Shown one piece after another: positions 23,489-33,599 of a stretch of DNA of 64,000 nucleotides (position 1 is the first letter of the stretch; each line of letters opens with the position of its first letter). Source of the stretch: Hofstenia miamia (lineage: Eukaryota > Xenacoelomorpha > Acoela); assembly GCA_004352715.1 (NCBI GenBank), contig SCFE01000043.1:2099991-2163990 (forward strand). The letters are read 5' to 3'. Under the pieces are notes generated by a model that did no database searches, was not told the DNA's origin, and worked only from the letters and a program-made list of their open reading frames with translations. The position numbers and the translations under genes are program-made.

Positions 23489-25840
23489 CGTGGCCTACGT
23501 AAAAGACGGCCTGGCGATATGCAGACTGACATTTTAAAAATGAGGCGGAATTAATTGCATACACAACGTGAGCGAGAAAGGAATTCGTCGCCCTCTTGCG
23601 GAAGGTTATAAATTCATTAGTGTGCTTGTGTTTAATTACGTATTCTTCTGCGCAGAGGTCAGTTTTGCAGTGTTTGTATTGCATCAATGGTTCGAATGTG
23701 TTCAGCACCGGGCTGTCGTTCGGGTTATAATAATGTTACAACCCTTACCGCATTTTCTTTCCCAAGAGATGACAAACTACGGGAAAAATGGATTAGATCA
23801 ATGGCCAGAAAAGACTTTATGGTCACAAAGTACAGTAGTATTTGTGAAAAACACTTTGAAAAAGAATGCTTTCAAACAACAAAGTTAGGAAGGAAGAAAC
23901 TTAAACCAAAATCTGTGCCTACAATTTTTGAAATTCCCAAATGCTGTCAAGTAAGTTTTTCATGTGTTTCCAATTGTTCAATACGTAATTTTATTTTGGT
24001 AATTTGAATGCCAGCCCTAATTGAATTAAAATTGTTTATATATGTTTATAAAGTGCGTAAAAAAGATGCACAAAATTACTAAACAAACTTACAGAATAGT
24101 GGGACAATATCAAAGTATTAAGGATTCATTAAATTTAACACAATAGTATCATTTTGTTTTCTTAGGAAAATGTTTTACTACATTATTATGTTTTGTAATT
24201 TTGGCAATATGCTACCCTCTATTAATAATCTATATCTGAGATAAACAAATTTTTACCAGGACTATAAGAAGTGTTTTTAGACCACAATTCCAAAAGAACG
24301 TCGTCCTCCTGCCATTCGAAATATTAGTACAGATGAATTGCCCATATTCAACAAAAAAGACTTTATCAAATCCCTAGACGATATTTCATCTAATGATTTT
24401 CCAAATGATTGGACAAAAGATTATAGTCTTGGTAATCTCAGAATTTACCATCTCCTACCAGAAATACCAATTGTTAAAGAAGGTATCATCGTTCAACCCA
24501 ACTTATCTGTAAAGTTATTTATTTCAGGTAACTTTGTTCCTAGTCCTCCTTGGCTGAGGGCTTGCAAATCTGGAAAAATTTCTCGCAAATCACAAATTAC
24601 TGAGTTATGTAGCTATCTTTCTAATTTTGATAAACAATATGATCTATTGGATGATCTCAATGCTCGTCAATATTATTCAAAATCCAAGTTTACATCACGT
24701 ATCATCCGTTTTTGTTTAATTATTAAGTTTATTTCTTCTTCAGCTTATGAGGCATTAAGAGAATATTTACCTTTACCGAATGCACGGTATTTACGTACGT
24801 TTTATTCAGGAAGTATCGATTTGATCAAATATCTTGAAAGTAAACGAGAAGAGTATCCGAGTAACTCTGTTATTGACTGCTGCATATCTTTTGATGAAAT
24901 GTATATTCAGCGAGATATGAGATATACTGGAGAGAATATTATTGGAGTGAATGAATCCTTAGAATTTTATCAAAGTATTTATTGCTTCATGGCAACATTA
25001 ATTAAATCTGGTGACTATTTTGTTGTTAAAAGTGTTCCATTTATACACTTAACATCTGAAATTTTAGTTAAAGAACTAAAAGAAGTAATTGAATTGCTTA
25101 TGTCATGTGGATTTAGAGTTTGTTGTTTGACTTGTGACAATAGCCGTGTTAATATTTCTACTTACAAAAAGTTGCATACAGACTATGGAATGCATTCCGA
25201 TTTTACAATTGAATTTCCCGAGGGGAATAAAATTAACTTGACATACGATGTTGTGCATTTAATCAAGTCAGTGCGCAACAATTTCTTGAGCTTTGAAACC
25301 TTTACTCTTCCGTCTTTGTCAGTTAATATCGATACATTTGCAGTTTCACTCGCAGAAAAGGGAAAGGCTACTTTTAAATCATTGCAGAAGTTATTTGACC
25401 AATAAAAGCACAATGTTTTGAAAATGGCTCCTAAATTGAACGAAGCTGTTCTATTTCCNATCATACCACGAAAATTACTACACGTCTTATCCAATGTAGT
25501 GCTAACATATATTTCAATAATTTGCAAAAACATAAAAGAAGTGAAGTTCTGTCGTCAAAGTCAAAGTTACAAAGTTTTAAACTAGCTACTTCTATGAGGA
25601 AAAAGTGACTTATTAATTTGTTCGTGTTCATATGATTTGTTTTTGTAAAGTACGGTTTATATTTTAGGTTATTTGTATTATGCAGTAAAATGTCTTCCTT
25701 GTCTTTTATTAATTTTGATACCGCTTACAAGCTTTCTCTATAAATTTGCAAATTAGAATTGTCATTGAAATAGTAAAAGTCCGCCTCATTTTTTTATTGG
25801 CAGTCTGAATATCGCCAGGCCGTGATTCTCGTAGGCCATG
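23489..25840 (+). mobile_element. P element (THAP-type), 2.35 kb, inside the Tc1 element
   Basis: The ends are imperfect inverted repeats of about 60 bp: left from 23489 (CGTGGCCTACG) and right ending at 25840 (complement CATGGCCTACG). They share GGCCTGGCGATAT.CAGACTG and AAAATGAGGCGGA. CTGCAGA stands on both sides (23482-23488 and 25841-25847), with C on the left and T on the right as the eighth base, consistent with the 8-bp duplications that P elements make. It carries a two-exon THAP transposase gene. The insertion lies within the 3' part of the Tc1 transposase frame. Confidence 0.9.
23687..25405 (+). pseudogene. P-element transposase with N-terminal THAP domain, truncated
   Basis: Exon 1 (23687-23950, 88 codons) is a complete THAP zinc finger: CSAPGC (C5, C10), a FPRD proline, W35, C53-x2-H56 and SVPTIF at 77-82. 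A GTAAGT donor at 23951 and a TTTTTAG acceptor before 24281 remove a 330-bp intron in phase 0. Exon 2 (24281-25405) encodes the P/THAP9-type transposase: an HTH-like segment, ISFDEMYIQ (first catalytic Asp), TCDNSRVN and YDVVHLIKSVRNN. TAA at 25403-25405 truncates the frame at 462 residues against about 750 in the family. Recognisable sequence continues after the stop (VLKMAPKLNEAVLFP) and then shifts frame at the N at 25459. The RNase-H-like core is therefore incomplete. The element is probably inactive, though the THAP domain alone could still bind its own TIRs if expressed. Confidence 0.87.
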
Positions 25841-26099
25841 CTGCAGATTATTTCAGAAGTTTGATTGATTCCATGCCCCAGCGCATTGAGGAAGCACTGA
25901 AAGCAAATGGCGGACACACTAAATACTGACCCTTCATCTCTATTTCTTTTGTGATTTGCTATATTTAATCGAATAATTTCTTAATTTGAACTTTTCTGAC
26001 TGCTCCACTACCAGGTCTTGTGATAATGCGCAATCACTTAAAGAAACTTTTGACCACGACTGTATGTTTTACTGCAAGTATTTAATTTTTTGCATAGAG

Positions 26100-26740
26100 G
26101 GAAATAGTCTAAGTGGTTGTCTATTGGTTGTGGTGGCAGTCAAAGGACTTGGACAGGTCCATTTTTGTGGAACGTGAAGTTTAGATTACTGGATAAGGTG
26201 GGGACTAAATCGAATCTGGTTTCGTTTGCAGATAATACTAAAGTAGTATGTCACATATTGGTTAGCGATCTTGACATTTATTCTTCTAGTTGTAGTTGTA
26301 GAATGCCATCTCAAATTGAAGAAAATAACGTTAAAAATTTGTAGCAAAAAAAGAAATCCATCTAAATAGAGCGAAGTGTTTGGAGATAACAGTTCAGTCA
26401 CCAAAATGTTGTCACGGTTATTTTGCGAAACGTAATTCAGTGAAGCCCATACTCACTGTCCTAAACTCTGCCTCACATAGAAAGATCCTTGGTATAACAT
26501 TTCAGCAAAACATGCAATTTGATTTACACATTGAGGATTTATTGAAATCTCTTAGTAGTATGCAATACGTTCTGAATAAATCTCAAAAGGTCAGGTTTCT
26601 CTCGACATGATGTAGATCGTGTATTTAAAGCTTTGTTTATTTCTAAAATAGAGTACGGATTAATGGTGTATGGTGTAGATTTAAAGCACTTAAAATGTAC
26701 ACGCTGTGATGGACAATGCCGCATTGGCGGTGGTGCCCTA
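26100..26740 (+). pseudogene. LINE reverse transcriptase remnant
   Basis: One frame has NLVSFADNTKVVCHI, which is the FADD catalytic box with the second Asp changed to Asn. After frame breaks, HRKILGITFQQNMQFDLHIE follows (the ILGI / F..H. stretch of the RT thumb). Then comes GFSRHDVDRVFKALFISKIEYGLMVYG, the usual C-terminal part of CR1/Jockey ORF2. There are many stops. The fragment lies between the right end of the Tc1 element and the second MITE. Confidence 0.65.
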
Positions 26741-26762
26741 ATATATAATCATGTCTAATTAA

Positions 26763-27266
26763 GGTGTGTTTACAGCTTATCAATGAAGTATAATATTTCG
26801 CAATCGAGTGCTCAATTAGCACAAATTCAGCTGTAAACAGCTGTGAAAGACGATCAATTAATAAAACTAATGAAATCAAAAGAATGCGTAATCAAGCTTA
26901 TCAATTGCGCTAATACTGCTGTAAATACTTGAAAGACGATCATATTTCCACAATTAAGATGAAAGACGTGATCAAACCACTTTTGATATTTCGTCTTTCA
27001 TTCCTTTCATAATTAGTCATTACGCTAGTGTAAACATGGAATCAAATATATTATTCGAAACTAGGCATGCAGCAGGACAGGATCACGACCCAATTGCTTG
27101 AAAAAGTTAAAGAATAAACGTTTCTGTAGGATGTCGCTAATCCCAAATGTTTTGAATTATAAGATTTAATTGGGATTAGTCGGCTGTAAACGCTGTATCA
27201 ATAACAAATAAAAGTGTGATAAACAACTTCAATTAAGCCGCTGTAAACAGCGTATCAACAAAAATG
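26763..27266. mobile_element. MITE copy 2, TTAA-type, 3'-truncated
   Basis: It is a close match to bases 5742-6250 of copy 1, beginning GGTGTGTTTACAGCTTATCA right after a perfect TTAA (26759-26762). Substitutions are few. Similarity ends at about 27266, where the 5'-truncated LINE coding sequence begins. The last ~50 bp, including the right terminal repeat, are missing, and I did not find them downstream of the LINE. Confidence 0.82.
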
Positions 27267-27276
27267 GAAAATCCAT

Positions 27277-30169
27277 TGAGCATAAAATTAAAGACATTCC
27301 TATAGACATCCAAGCGGTTTTTACAGCATTTCCTGGCAAGAAAATCCTTATGTGCTGTCTATACATCCCACCAAGTCTACCCCATGTTAAAAATGAGAGC
27401 ATCTGCCATTTTATTATAAACACAGTCGATTCTATTCTGCTTACATACTCTGATTATATCCCAATCATATGTGGCGACCTCAATCTAGCTTTCATTGGTC
27501 AAGAACTCCAAAATCTTTGCATATCGGTTGATTTGTGCAACCTTATTACTTGTAAAACCACGAGAAACTCCTCACTTGATGTCTGTCTTTGTCCAAGTAA
27601 TCTAAGTTACCGGTATGCTGAGGTATCGAACTTGCCCCTCTGGGCAGCTCCGATCATCACGTCTGCTTCATCGAATCTTTGCATGTGGACTCCCATCCCA
27701 AACGTCTTAACAAGGTACTGGACTTACGCCACAGTAATCTATGCCACTTCATAGATACTTTGGAAAGAAGCTCAATCGATATGGTAAGCGTTATCCAGGA
27801 CATCAATGGTAAAGTTGAGCACTTTTACAACTGTATCTCCCATGCTATGTCTGTGATCCCCTTCCGCCATGTTCAAGCTTCTGATGCAAGTCCCCCCTGG
27901 TTCTCTAAGACTGTACTTGATATAATTGACAAAAAGCAACAAGCTTTTAACCAAAACGATACTTACAAACTACGTCATTTCACAGCAAAACTATCTGATG
28001 CCATCATAAAGGCCGAGAAGGGTTGTCTTCAGTCCTGTTCAGGAGCACGCCCATCCTGGGCGCTGTATAATTCCTTCACTAAAGGATGCTATAAGCCAAA
28101 TATTAGCAATATCCTAGCGAAATGCACCTCAATTAAAACCGCACTCAATGATATAGCTGCAAAATTCCAAGGCTCCATGGTTTATGGTGACAGCATTCTG
28201 TCTTCTCATCCTGTTGTCTCTGCAAATAGCTTCGCTTAGACTAGCCCGTTCGCAGTGCTAAAGTACCTCGATGGCCTCAAAAACGCTGGTACTGGGGCCG
28301 ATGGTATTCCAAACAAAATTTACAAGAGCGCCTCTCACTTGCTGAACTTTTGTCTAATATCGTTAATACTTCTTTCCGCCTGAGTTGTGTTACGAGAAAG
28401 TTCAAGATTGCTAATGTCATTCCTTTGCCAAAAGTGAGCACGCATGACATCGGTGATCTTCGTCCGATATCTCTTTTATCAATTCCCTCGAAGTGTCTCG
28501 AATTCATGGCTCTACGTAATCGTAAACCACGGATCGTTCTGCTGATTGACAAAGCACAACAAGCTTATTTGAAGGGAATGTCTACATGTACAGCTATGAT
28601 TCGGCTCGTTGACGAAATTACTCGAATTCTGGATGCAGGAGATGACGTACTGCTACAGGCTTTCGATCTAAGCAAGGCCTTTGACACTGTCCCTCACAGC
28701 CTACTTTTATTGAAGCTTTCTAAAAGCGGGTTTCCAATTTCCTTTGTGAACTGGCTATCTGACTATCTTACAAACCGGAGCTTCCCTGTATCACATTCCG
28801 GTGTTTTTAGCGATTTCTTGCCTGTCGTGAGTGGAGTGCCGCAAGGATTCCTGATCGTGCCTCTGCTCGTAATTTTCTACATCTCTGATTTTTCAGGTAT
28901 TCATGGTCTGCTGATCAAATTCGCGGACGATATGACATCAATAATCAGGTTGACAAAAAANACAAGAGCGCCTCTCACTTGCTGAACTTTTGTCTAATAT
29001 CGTTAATACTTCTTTCCGCCTGAGTTGTGTTACGAGAAAGTTCAAGATTGCTAATGTCATTCCTTTGCCAAAAGTGAGCACGCATGACATCGGTGATCTT
29101 CGTCCGATATCTCTTTTATCAATTCCCTCGAAGTGTCTCGAATTCATGGCTCTACGTAATCGTAAACCACGGATCGTTCTGCTGATTGACAAAGCACAAC
29201 AAGCTTATTTGAAGGGAATGTCTACATGTACAGCTATGATTCGGCTCGTTGACGAAATTACTCGAATTCTGGATGCAGGAGATGACGTACTGCTACAGGC
29301 TTTCGATCTAAGCAAGGCCTTTGACACTGTCCCTCACAGCCTACTTTTATTGAAGCTTTCTAAAAGCGGGTTTCCAATTTCCTTTGTGAACTGGCTATCT
29401 GACTATCTTACAAACCGGAGCTTCCCTGTATCACATTCCGGTGTTTTTAGCGATTTCTTGCCTGTCGTGAGTGGAGTGCCGCAAGGATTCCTGATCGTGC
29501 CTCTGCTCGTAATTTTCTACATCTCTGATTTTTCAGGTATTCATGGTCTGCTGATCAAATTCGCGGACGATATGACATCAATAATCAGGTTGACAAAAAA
29601 ACGCCTTCATCAATACCGATGAAATCCTACTTGATAAGTATTGCTCTATCAACTTTCTCTTGCTGAATAAGAAGAAGTCTGTCCAAATGATCATCTCCAC
29701 ACGCAAGACCAATAGAGTCTCACACACACTCCCCGATGTCGACATCCCCGTTGTTGACAATGCCAAAATACTGGGCATCATAATTGACTCTAATCTTAAC
29801 TGGCATTACCACTTTGATACAGTCATGAAAAGAGCAGCGCAAAGGTTTACGATCCTTAGGCAGTTGAAGCCTGTATGTAATGAAGACGCCCTTCCTAACA
29901 TTTTTAACTGCACTGTAGTTTCGCTCTTTGATTACTGTGCTCCATTGTTCGTAGGTCTTGGCGACACGCTTAATGTCAAGATTCAAAGAATTTTTTCACG
30001 TGGTTATAAGATTATTACTGGCAGTGAAATCAATGCTCTAAACTACGTGGCTAGGAGACAGGAATTGGCCGTCAGACTTTTCACTAAGTCATCACTCAAC
30101 TCACACTGTCTTAACGATTTGTACCCTAAGCTCCAGCCAAGATCTGGTCGTCTCAAAGTGGAATTCTAG
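27277..30169 (+). pseudogene. LINE ORF2: endonuclease, RT and C-terminal domain, broken
   Basis: Frame 1 (27277-27754) is the second half of an APE-type endonuclease: ILMCCLYIPPS and ICGDLNLAF (the GDxN motif). A frameshift occurs just before the catalytic SDHH, which is read in the next frame at about 27655. 27679-28239 is the linker between endonuclease and RT (PPWFSKTVLDIIDKK and RPSWALYNSFTKG), ending at a TAG. The RT follows: VIPLPKVSTHDIGDLRPISLLS, LLQAFDLSKAFDTVPHSLLL, VVSGVPQGFLIVPLL and LLIKFADDMTSI, so the catalytic FADD box is intact. After another frameshift near 29610, 29660-30169 gives the thumb and C-terminus (AKILGIIIDSNLNWHYHFD; ending RSGRLKVEF). There are several frameshifts and one stop, so it is inactive. 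Confidence 0.8.
28322..29600 (+). repeat. Exact 639-bp tandem duplication across a single N
   Basis: 28322-28960 and 28962-29600 appear identical and are separated by one N at 28961. An exact duplicate of a coding segment with an N at the junction is the signature of overlapping contig ends placed side by side by a scaffolder. The LINE most likely has only one copy of this RT segment. Confidence 0.9.
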
Positions 30170-30599
30170 CGTCTGTCATTGCGAAAGTCTCAATTTTTCG
30201 CTTTTATGACTCTTTTAATCACTAAAAATTCTTAGTTTTATTACGTTTAAGTTTTATTTTTGGTTTTATGTGCACATGGTTCGTACCATTCTTCTATGTA
30301 TTTGCATTTTTTATTGACTAGAAGTGAAAATATACGTGTTTCTTCTTCTTCTTCTTCTATTAAACGGTTTTTGGATAAAGCATATAAAATAAATGCAGAA
30401 GATCTTAGATTATGAGTCCCACCCATCTTATGATCTTTCATTATTCATAAATCAGAAGAATCGTATCATTCCCTTTTCTTACGTCAGTTTTTTCCATATA
30501 GATTAATTTTCAAGCATTAAAAATAGATTAATAAAATTAACGCCTGTACTTAGTGTTAATAAAAAATTATCTTATCTTATCTTGTCTAGTTTATGTTAG

Positions 30600-31720
30600 C
30601 AAAGCTTGTTTTAGACAGAATGAGTTTGAATCATATGGCTAAACAAAATGCTCTAAATGTCATTGATGTCTTATTCGACGATTCAGGTGATTTTGTCTAT
30701 GATGATCAATATGATTCTAATGTGCATGATGGTGAATGAGGAGCTGTGTGCACGGACACTAATTGGTAATGAACAAGATGATGATGTATTGTATGGCGAC
30801 TAACTTGAAGGTTGAATTTATGGTAGCGATAACACAAATTGCGAAGATTCTAATGAAGAATACAAATAAAATCTTCAACAGACTTATGAAAACAGTGGCT
30901 CTCAGAGATGAACGGTCTTCTACAACAAGGAAGAGGAGGAAGTCGCAACATTTTCACCAAGTTCGTTTATCAATAGAGTGAGGTATTCATCTAATTGATG
31001 AAGAAGTTTTACTCCCGATGTTCTTGAGTGATATACTCAATGCGGAAATTGAAGCGTATTTTGCACTACAGTGTTGGGCGGGAGCACATCACTCACAATA
31101 TTCATCAACAGTAGAATTGTGGAATAAACACGCACACCCGCTATTCCGTAGAATAGTGCTGCTAAATTTCTTGCATTTGCTGAGGTGTTACTTGAATTTC
31201 ATTGCTGCGTGAAATTCCTCCAATATATCAGAATCTTTTGAATTTGGAGGCATGTTGGAAAATACATCTTCAATTATATTGTCTATATCGGAAATGATTC
31301 TTTGAATTCTAAAGTTGCACAGTTCTAAAATTAGGTCGCGATATAACAATAGATAATTGGTCCTAAGGCGTTTACCTAGTGAATAAATCACTACAACACA
31401 ATACAACATATGTTGGAACACTCAGATAAGCAAAATTTGTGCCTAAAGAAAGCTTCAATTCGATAAATGTCAGTAGAGGTACGCAATAAATGTCTAGTTT
31501 CATTTTGGGATGAAGGCCGCCGAACAGTTTTGCTCATTCATTTGTTTCTACCTGATCGTAGCCTTTCAATGCCAGATCAAAAAACCGATAATGTCGTTTT
31601 TAATAATATGGTAAAAGGTGGATTAGAACATTTTCATAAACAAAAAAGTGGCGTTTTGCGTGTAAATAAAAATGTTGGTGATGTGCAACATTGTTGATGT
31701 AGCCTGCATAGACACCGAGT
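30600..31720 (+). pseudogene. piggyBac-like transposase pseudogene
   Basis: Pieces in changing frames. An acidic N-terminus comes first (NVIDVLFDDSGDFVYDDQYD, ~30660-30725). Then IEAYFALQCWAGAHHSQYSS, followed by ELWNKHAHPLFRRIVLLNFLHLLR (31045-31195), matches the start of the piggyBac core, where an E-I-x-A-F/Y-x-G-L stretch precedes a W and an R-F-x-x-L-L-R. Later, GRRTVLLIHLFLPD and VVFNNMVKGGLEHFHK (31510-31660) resemble the C-terminal N-K-T-K-G-G-V-D motif, with the aspartate lost. Stops and frameshifts are frequent, and the catalytic DDD residues are not traceable. I found no convincing TTAA-bounded ends. The assignment rests on motif order, so moderate confidence. Confidence 0.5.
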
Positions 31721-32633
31721 CCATCCCATCCAAACAAAGGCATGGCAACTCACATTCATCCACAAGGCATCAAGATTTTTTGAAAAATGTTGGCTATGCG
31801 CATTTAAATTCCAAAATGTATGTTGGAGCATAGAACACTGCAACAAGAGTACGATTTGTTATGAAGGCCGTTACAAATTATCAATTGTTACTACCGATGA
31901 ACTACACACAGATTTTCTCCAAAAGCAGAATACAGGTTATTTTGGGCGAAGTGTGAAAGTCATGTGAGGATAGCACTGCATACGAATATGAAGAATAGTT
32001 TTAACTAATTGAGATAATTATTGTGATTTCTACTTAGCAAAAGTTTTCTTTATTTTTAAACATGAGTGGTCAACACTCTATAATAAGCAAACTTTAATAA
32101 CATAATATAAGGCAAACATTTTCTTGCCGTTAGCAATGTTTTCACAAAATATACCTTAGTACCATTGGCGTTGCTGAAGGGGTTAAGTCACACCGAGCAG
32201 CCAAATGGCAATAAAAATTTTTATTCTCCAAAAAATAAAAATAAAGCATATTATAATGCATTTTAAACAAATGTGGGGCCCAAGTCTGGAATTTGCAGTC
32301 TTTTGGGGTCCCAACATATCAAAATAACAATTATATAAATATAGCAAAAAATGGGACCCAAAATTAAAAAAAATCATTAATAAACAATTTTAGACAATTT
32401 TGCAGACCCAGTAATTATGCATCTACAAAATATTTAGTAAAAAGCATCTATGATACACCAAAACGGTTACTGAAAATTTAATACATAAAATTGGGATGTT
32501 GGGCGGGGACACTAAATGTGCTAAATGAATGCCGTCTACTCAAAGTTAGTGTAAAAAATTAATGAAACTTTTTCACGAAATGTCAATTCCCAGGTCGTAA
32601 AACGACAGTTAAGAGTGAGGATTTTCAAATATT
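31721..32633. other. Non-coding, no recognised gene
   Basis: The first 250 bases may still be decayed piggyBac sequence. The rest is AT-rich without recognisable features. Confidence 0.45.
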
Positions 32634-32637
32634 AGGC

Positions 32638-32798
32638 TCGCTTCACAACACGGTAAGCGCGTGATGCGGGGCGATAATTGTAACGTCCATTAGGTCACTT
32701 CATAACAGCACCGTGACAGCTAATTGGTTTATCAATCCCTCCACTCTTACGCGCTCACCGGGGTACATGCTACAACATTCCTTGTTGTGAAGTCTCGT
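32638..32798. mobile_element. Possible 160-bp MITE
   Basis: GC-richer than its surroundings. The left end (CGCTTCACAACACGG) and the complement of the right end (GAGACTTCACAACAAGG) form imperfect terminal inverted repeats. An inner pair, GTAAGCGCGTGA and the complement GTGAGCGCGTAAG, is also inverted. No clear target duplication. Confidence 0.4.
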
Positions 32799-32930
32799 AC
32801 ACGTGTACAAGTGTACAAAAACATTTGGATGAAATGCTAAATTAGAATATATCAGCATACAGACTAGAAATATATTTCCGAAATAATTAGCAAAAATTTA
32901 AAACGCAGAAGTAGTAGGTGAAGCTTGCTT

Positions 32931-33264
32931 ACAATATATGGAAAAACAATTTTGCACTATACTCATGTTTAGAAGAAAAATTGTTCANTCATACATATGA
33001 CTACTGTATAGTTAATATTGGTTAAGTTATTGTGTTGTGTTCAAAATTAAGAAATTAAGAAATATTTAGAACTATGGGTGCGTTCGCGATCGCAAACCGG
33101 CACAACTGAATAGTTGGCTTTCAGTTGTCAACGAATTCGCGATAGCATTCCGTTGTTTACCAACCTATTCGCGCAATCCACCGGTTTTGCACTCAGCGTC
33201 AACTGGNACAATATATGGAAAAACAATTTTGCACTATACTCATGTTTAGAAGAAAAATTGTTCA
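32931..33264. repeat. Scaffolding artefact: duplicated 57 bp around a copied 218-bp block
   Basis: 32931-32987 is repeated exactly at 33208-33264. Between the single Ns at 32988 and 33207 lies a 218-bp block that appears identical to 34892-35109. The N at each edge indicates that a contig was inserted by the assembler rather than a real duplication. Confidence 0.85.
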
Positions 33265-33599
33265 AATGCATCAAATATTTAGAGAAAAGTATATTAATAT
33301 ATACATTTATATAATAGTGTGATACTGAAACAGTGAACAAACAACAAATTTACGAATTTTTGTATAAACAATAATAAAATTATTCACAATATAAGGTACA
33401 CGTTTTTTTATAAGAAACCAGTTTATAAGAAACCTACATGTAGAATCTCAAAAAATTAAGAAACTTTTGGAACTACATTATATGACTACTTTCCAAATAA
33501 GAAACTTTTTTTCATACATATTTACATTTCTTTTTCCGTGGCAAAAGCTGTAAGCCATCATCGTTTATCTAAAAGAAGTCATCGCATTGCAGAGAAAAA

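Larger units (their letters stand above)
22577..25929 (+). pseudogene. Tc1-like transposase, split and degraded
   Basis: Starts at ATG 22577 (MGRKQDLPTEQRAQIEILWK). The first helix-turn-helix follows (SERGIASQMGVAPSTVHATI), then a second paired-like half. The DDE core is traceable: LFSDESQIYQFG (first Asp), a VWSGIAAHG stretch, IFQHDGAQCH (second Asp; the usual D-N-A-P is altered), and DLNVIENCWVLLKRK (the Glu), so the spacing is of DD34E type. Nine or so in-frame stops and some indels interrupt it. The frame breaks at 23488 where the P element inserted and resumes at about 25848, ending SMPQRIEEALKANGGHTKY with TGA at 25927-25929. In life such proteins cut and paste the element at TA. Confidence 0.88.
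22399..26062 (+). mobile_element. Tc1/mariner-like element, interrupted by a P element
   Basis: Terminal inverted repeats CAGTCGTGGCCAAAAGTTT (22399 on) and AAACTTTTGACCACGACTG (ending at 26062) differ at one base, and each is flanked by TA (22397-22398 and 26063-26064), the Tc1/mariner target duplication. Subtracting the inserted P element (23489-25840) leaves about 1.3 kb, the normal length of a Tc1-like transposon. The transposase inside is dead. Confidence 0.9.
27267..30590 (+). mobile_element. CR1/Jockey-like LINE, 5'-truncated, with ORF2 and short 3' repeat
   Basis: It has partial endonuclease, RT and C-terminal domains (described at 27277-30169), a 3' region of about 400 bp, and a terminal run of ATCTT units at about 30569-30584. 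Short 3' microsatellite tails are typical of CR1-type LINEs. Part of the RT is present twice because of a join at the N at 28961. The missing endonuclease N-terminus fits ordinary 5' truncation during insertion. Confidence 0.75.

Noticed and set aside
22553-23537. Series of separate short plus-strand genes
   Set aside because: They are pieces of one Tc1 transposase broken by stops and frameshifts.
23213-23708. Minus-strand frames opposite the Tc1/P junction
   Set aside because: Shadows of the plus-strand transposase sequence; no independent motif.
28322-29600. Tandem gene duplication of an RT domain
   Set aside because: The two 639-bp copies look identical and are joined by a single N, so a scaffolding artefact is far more likely.
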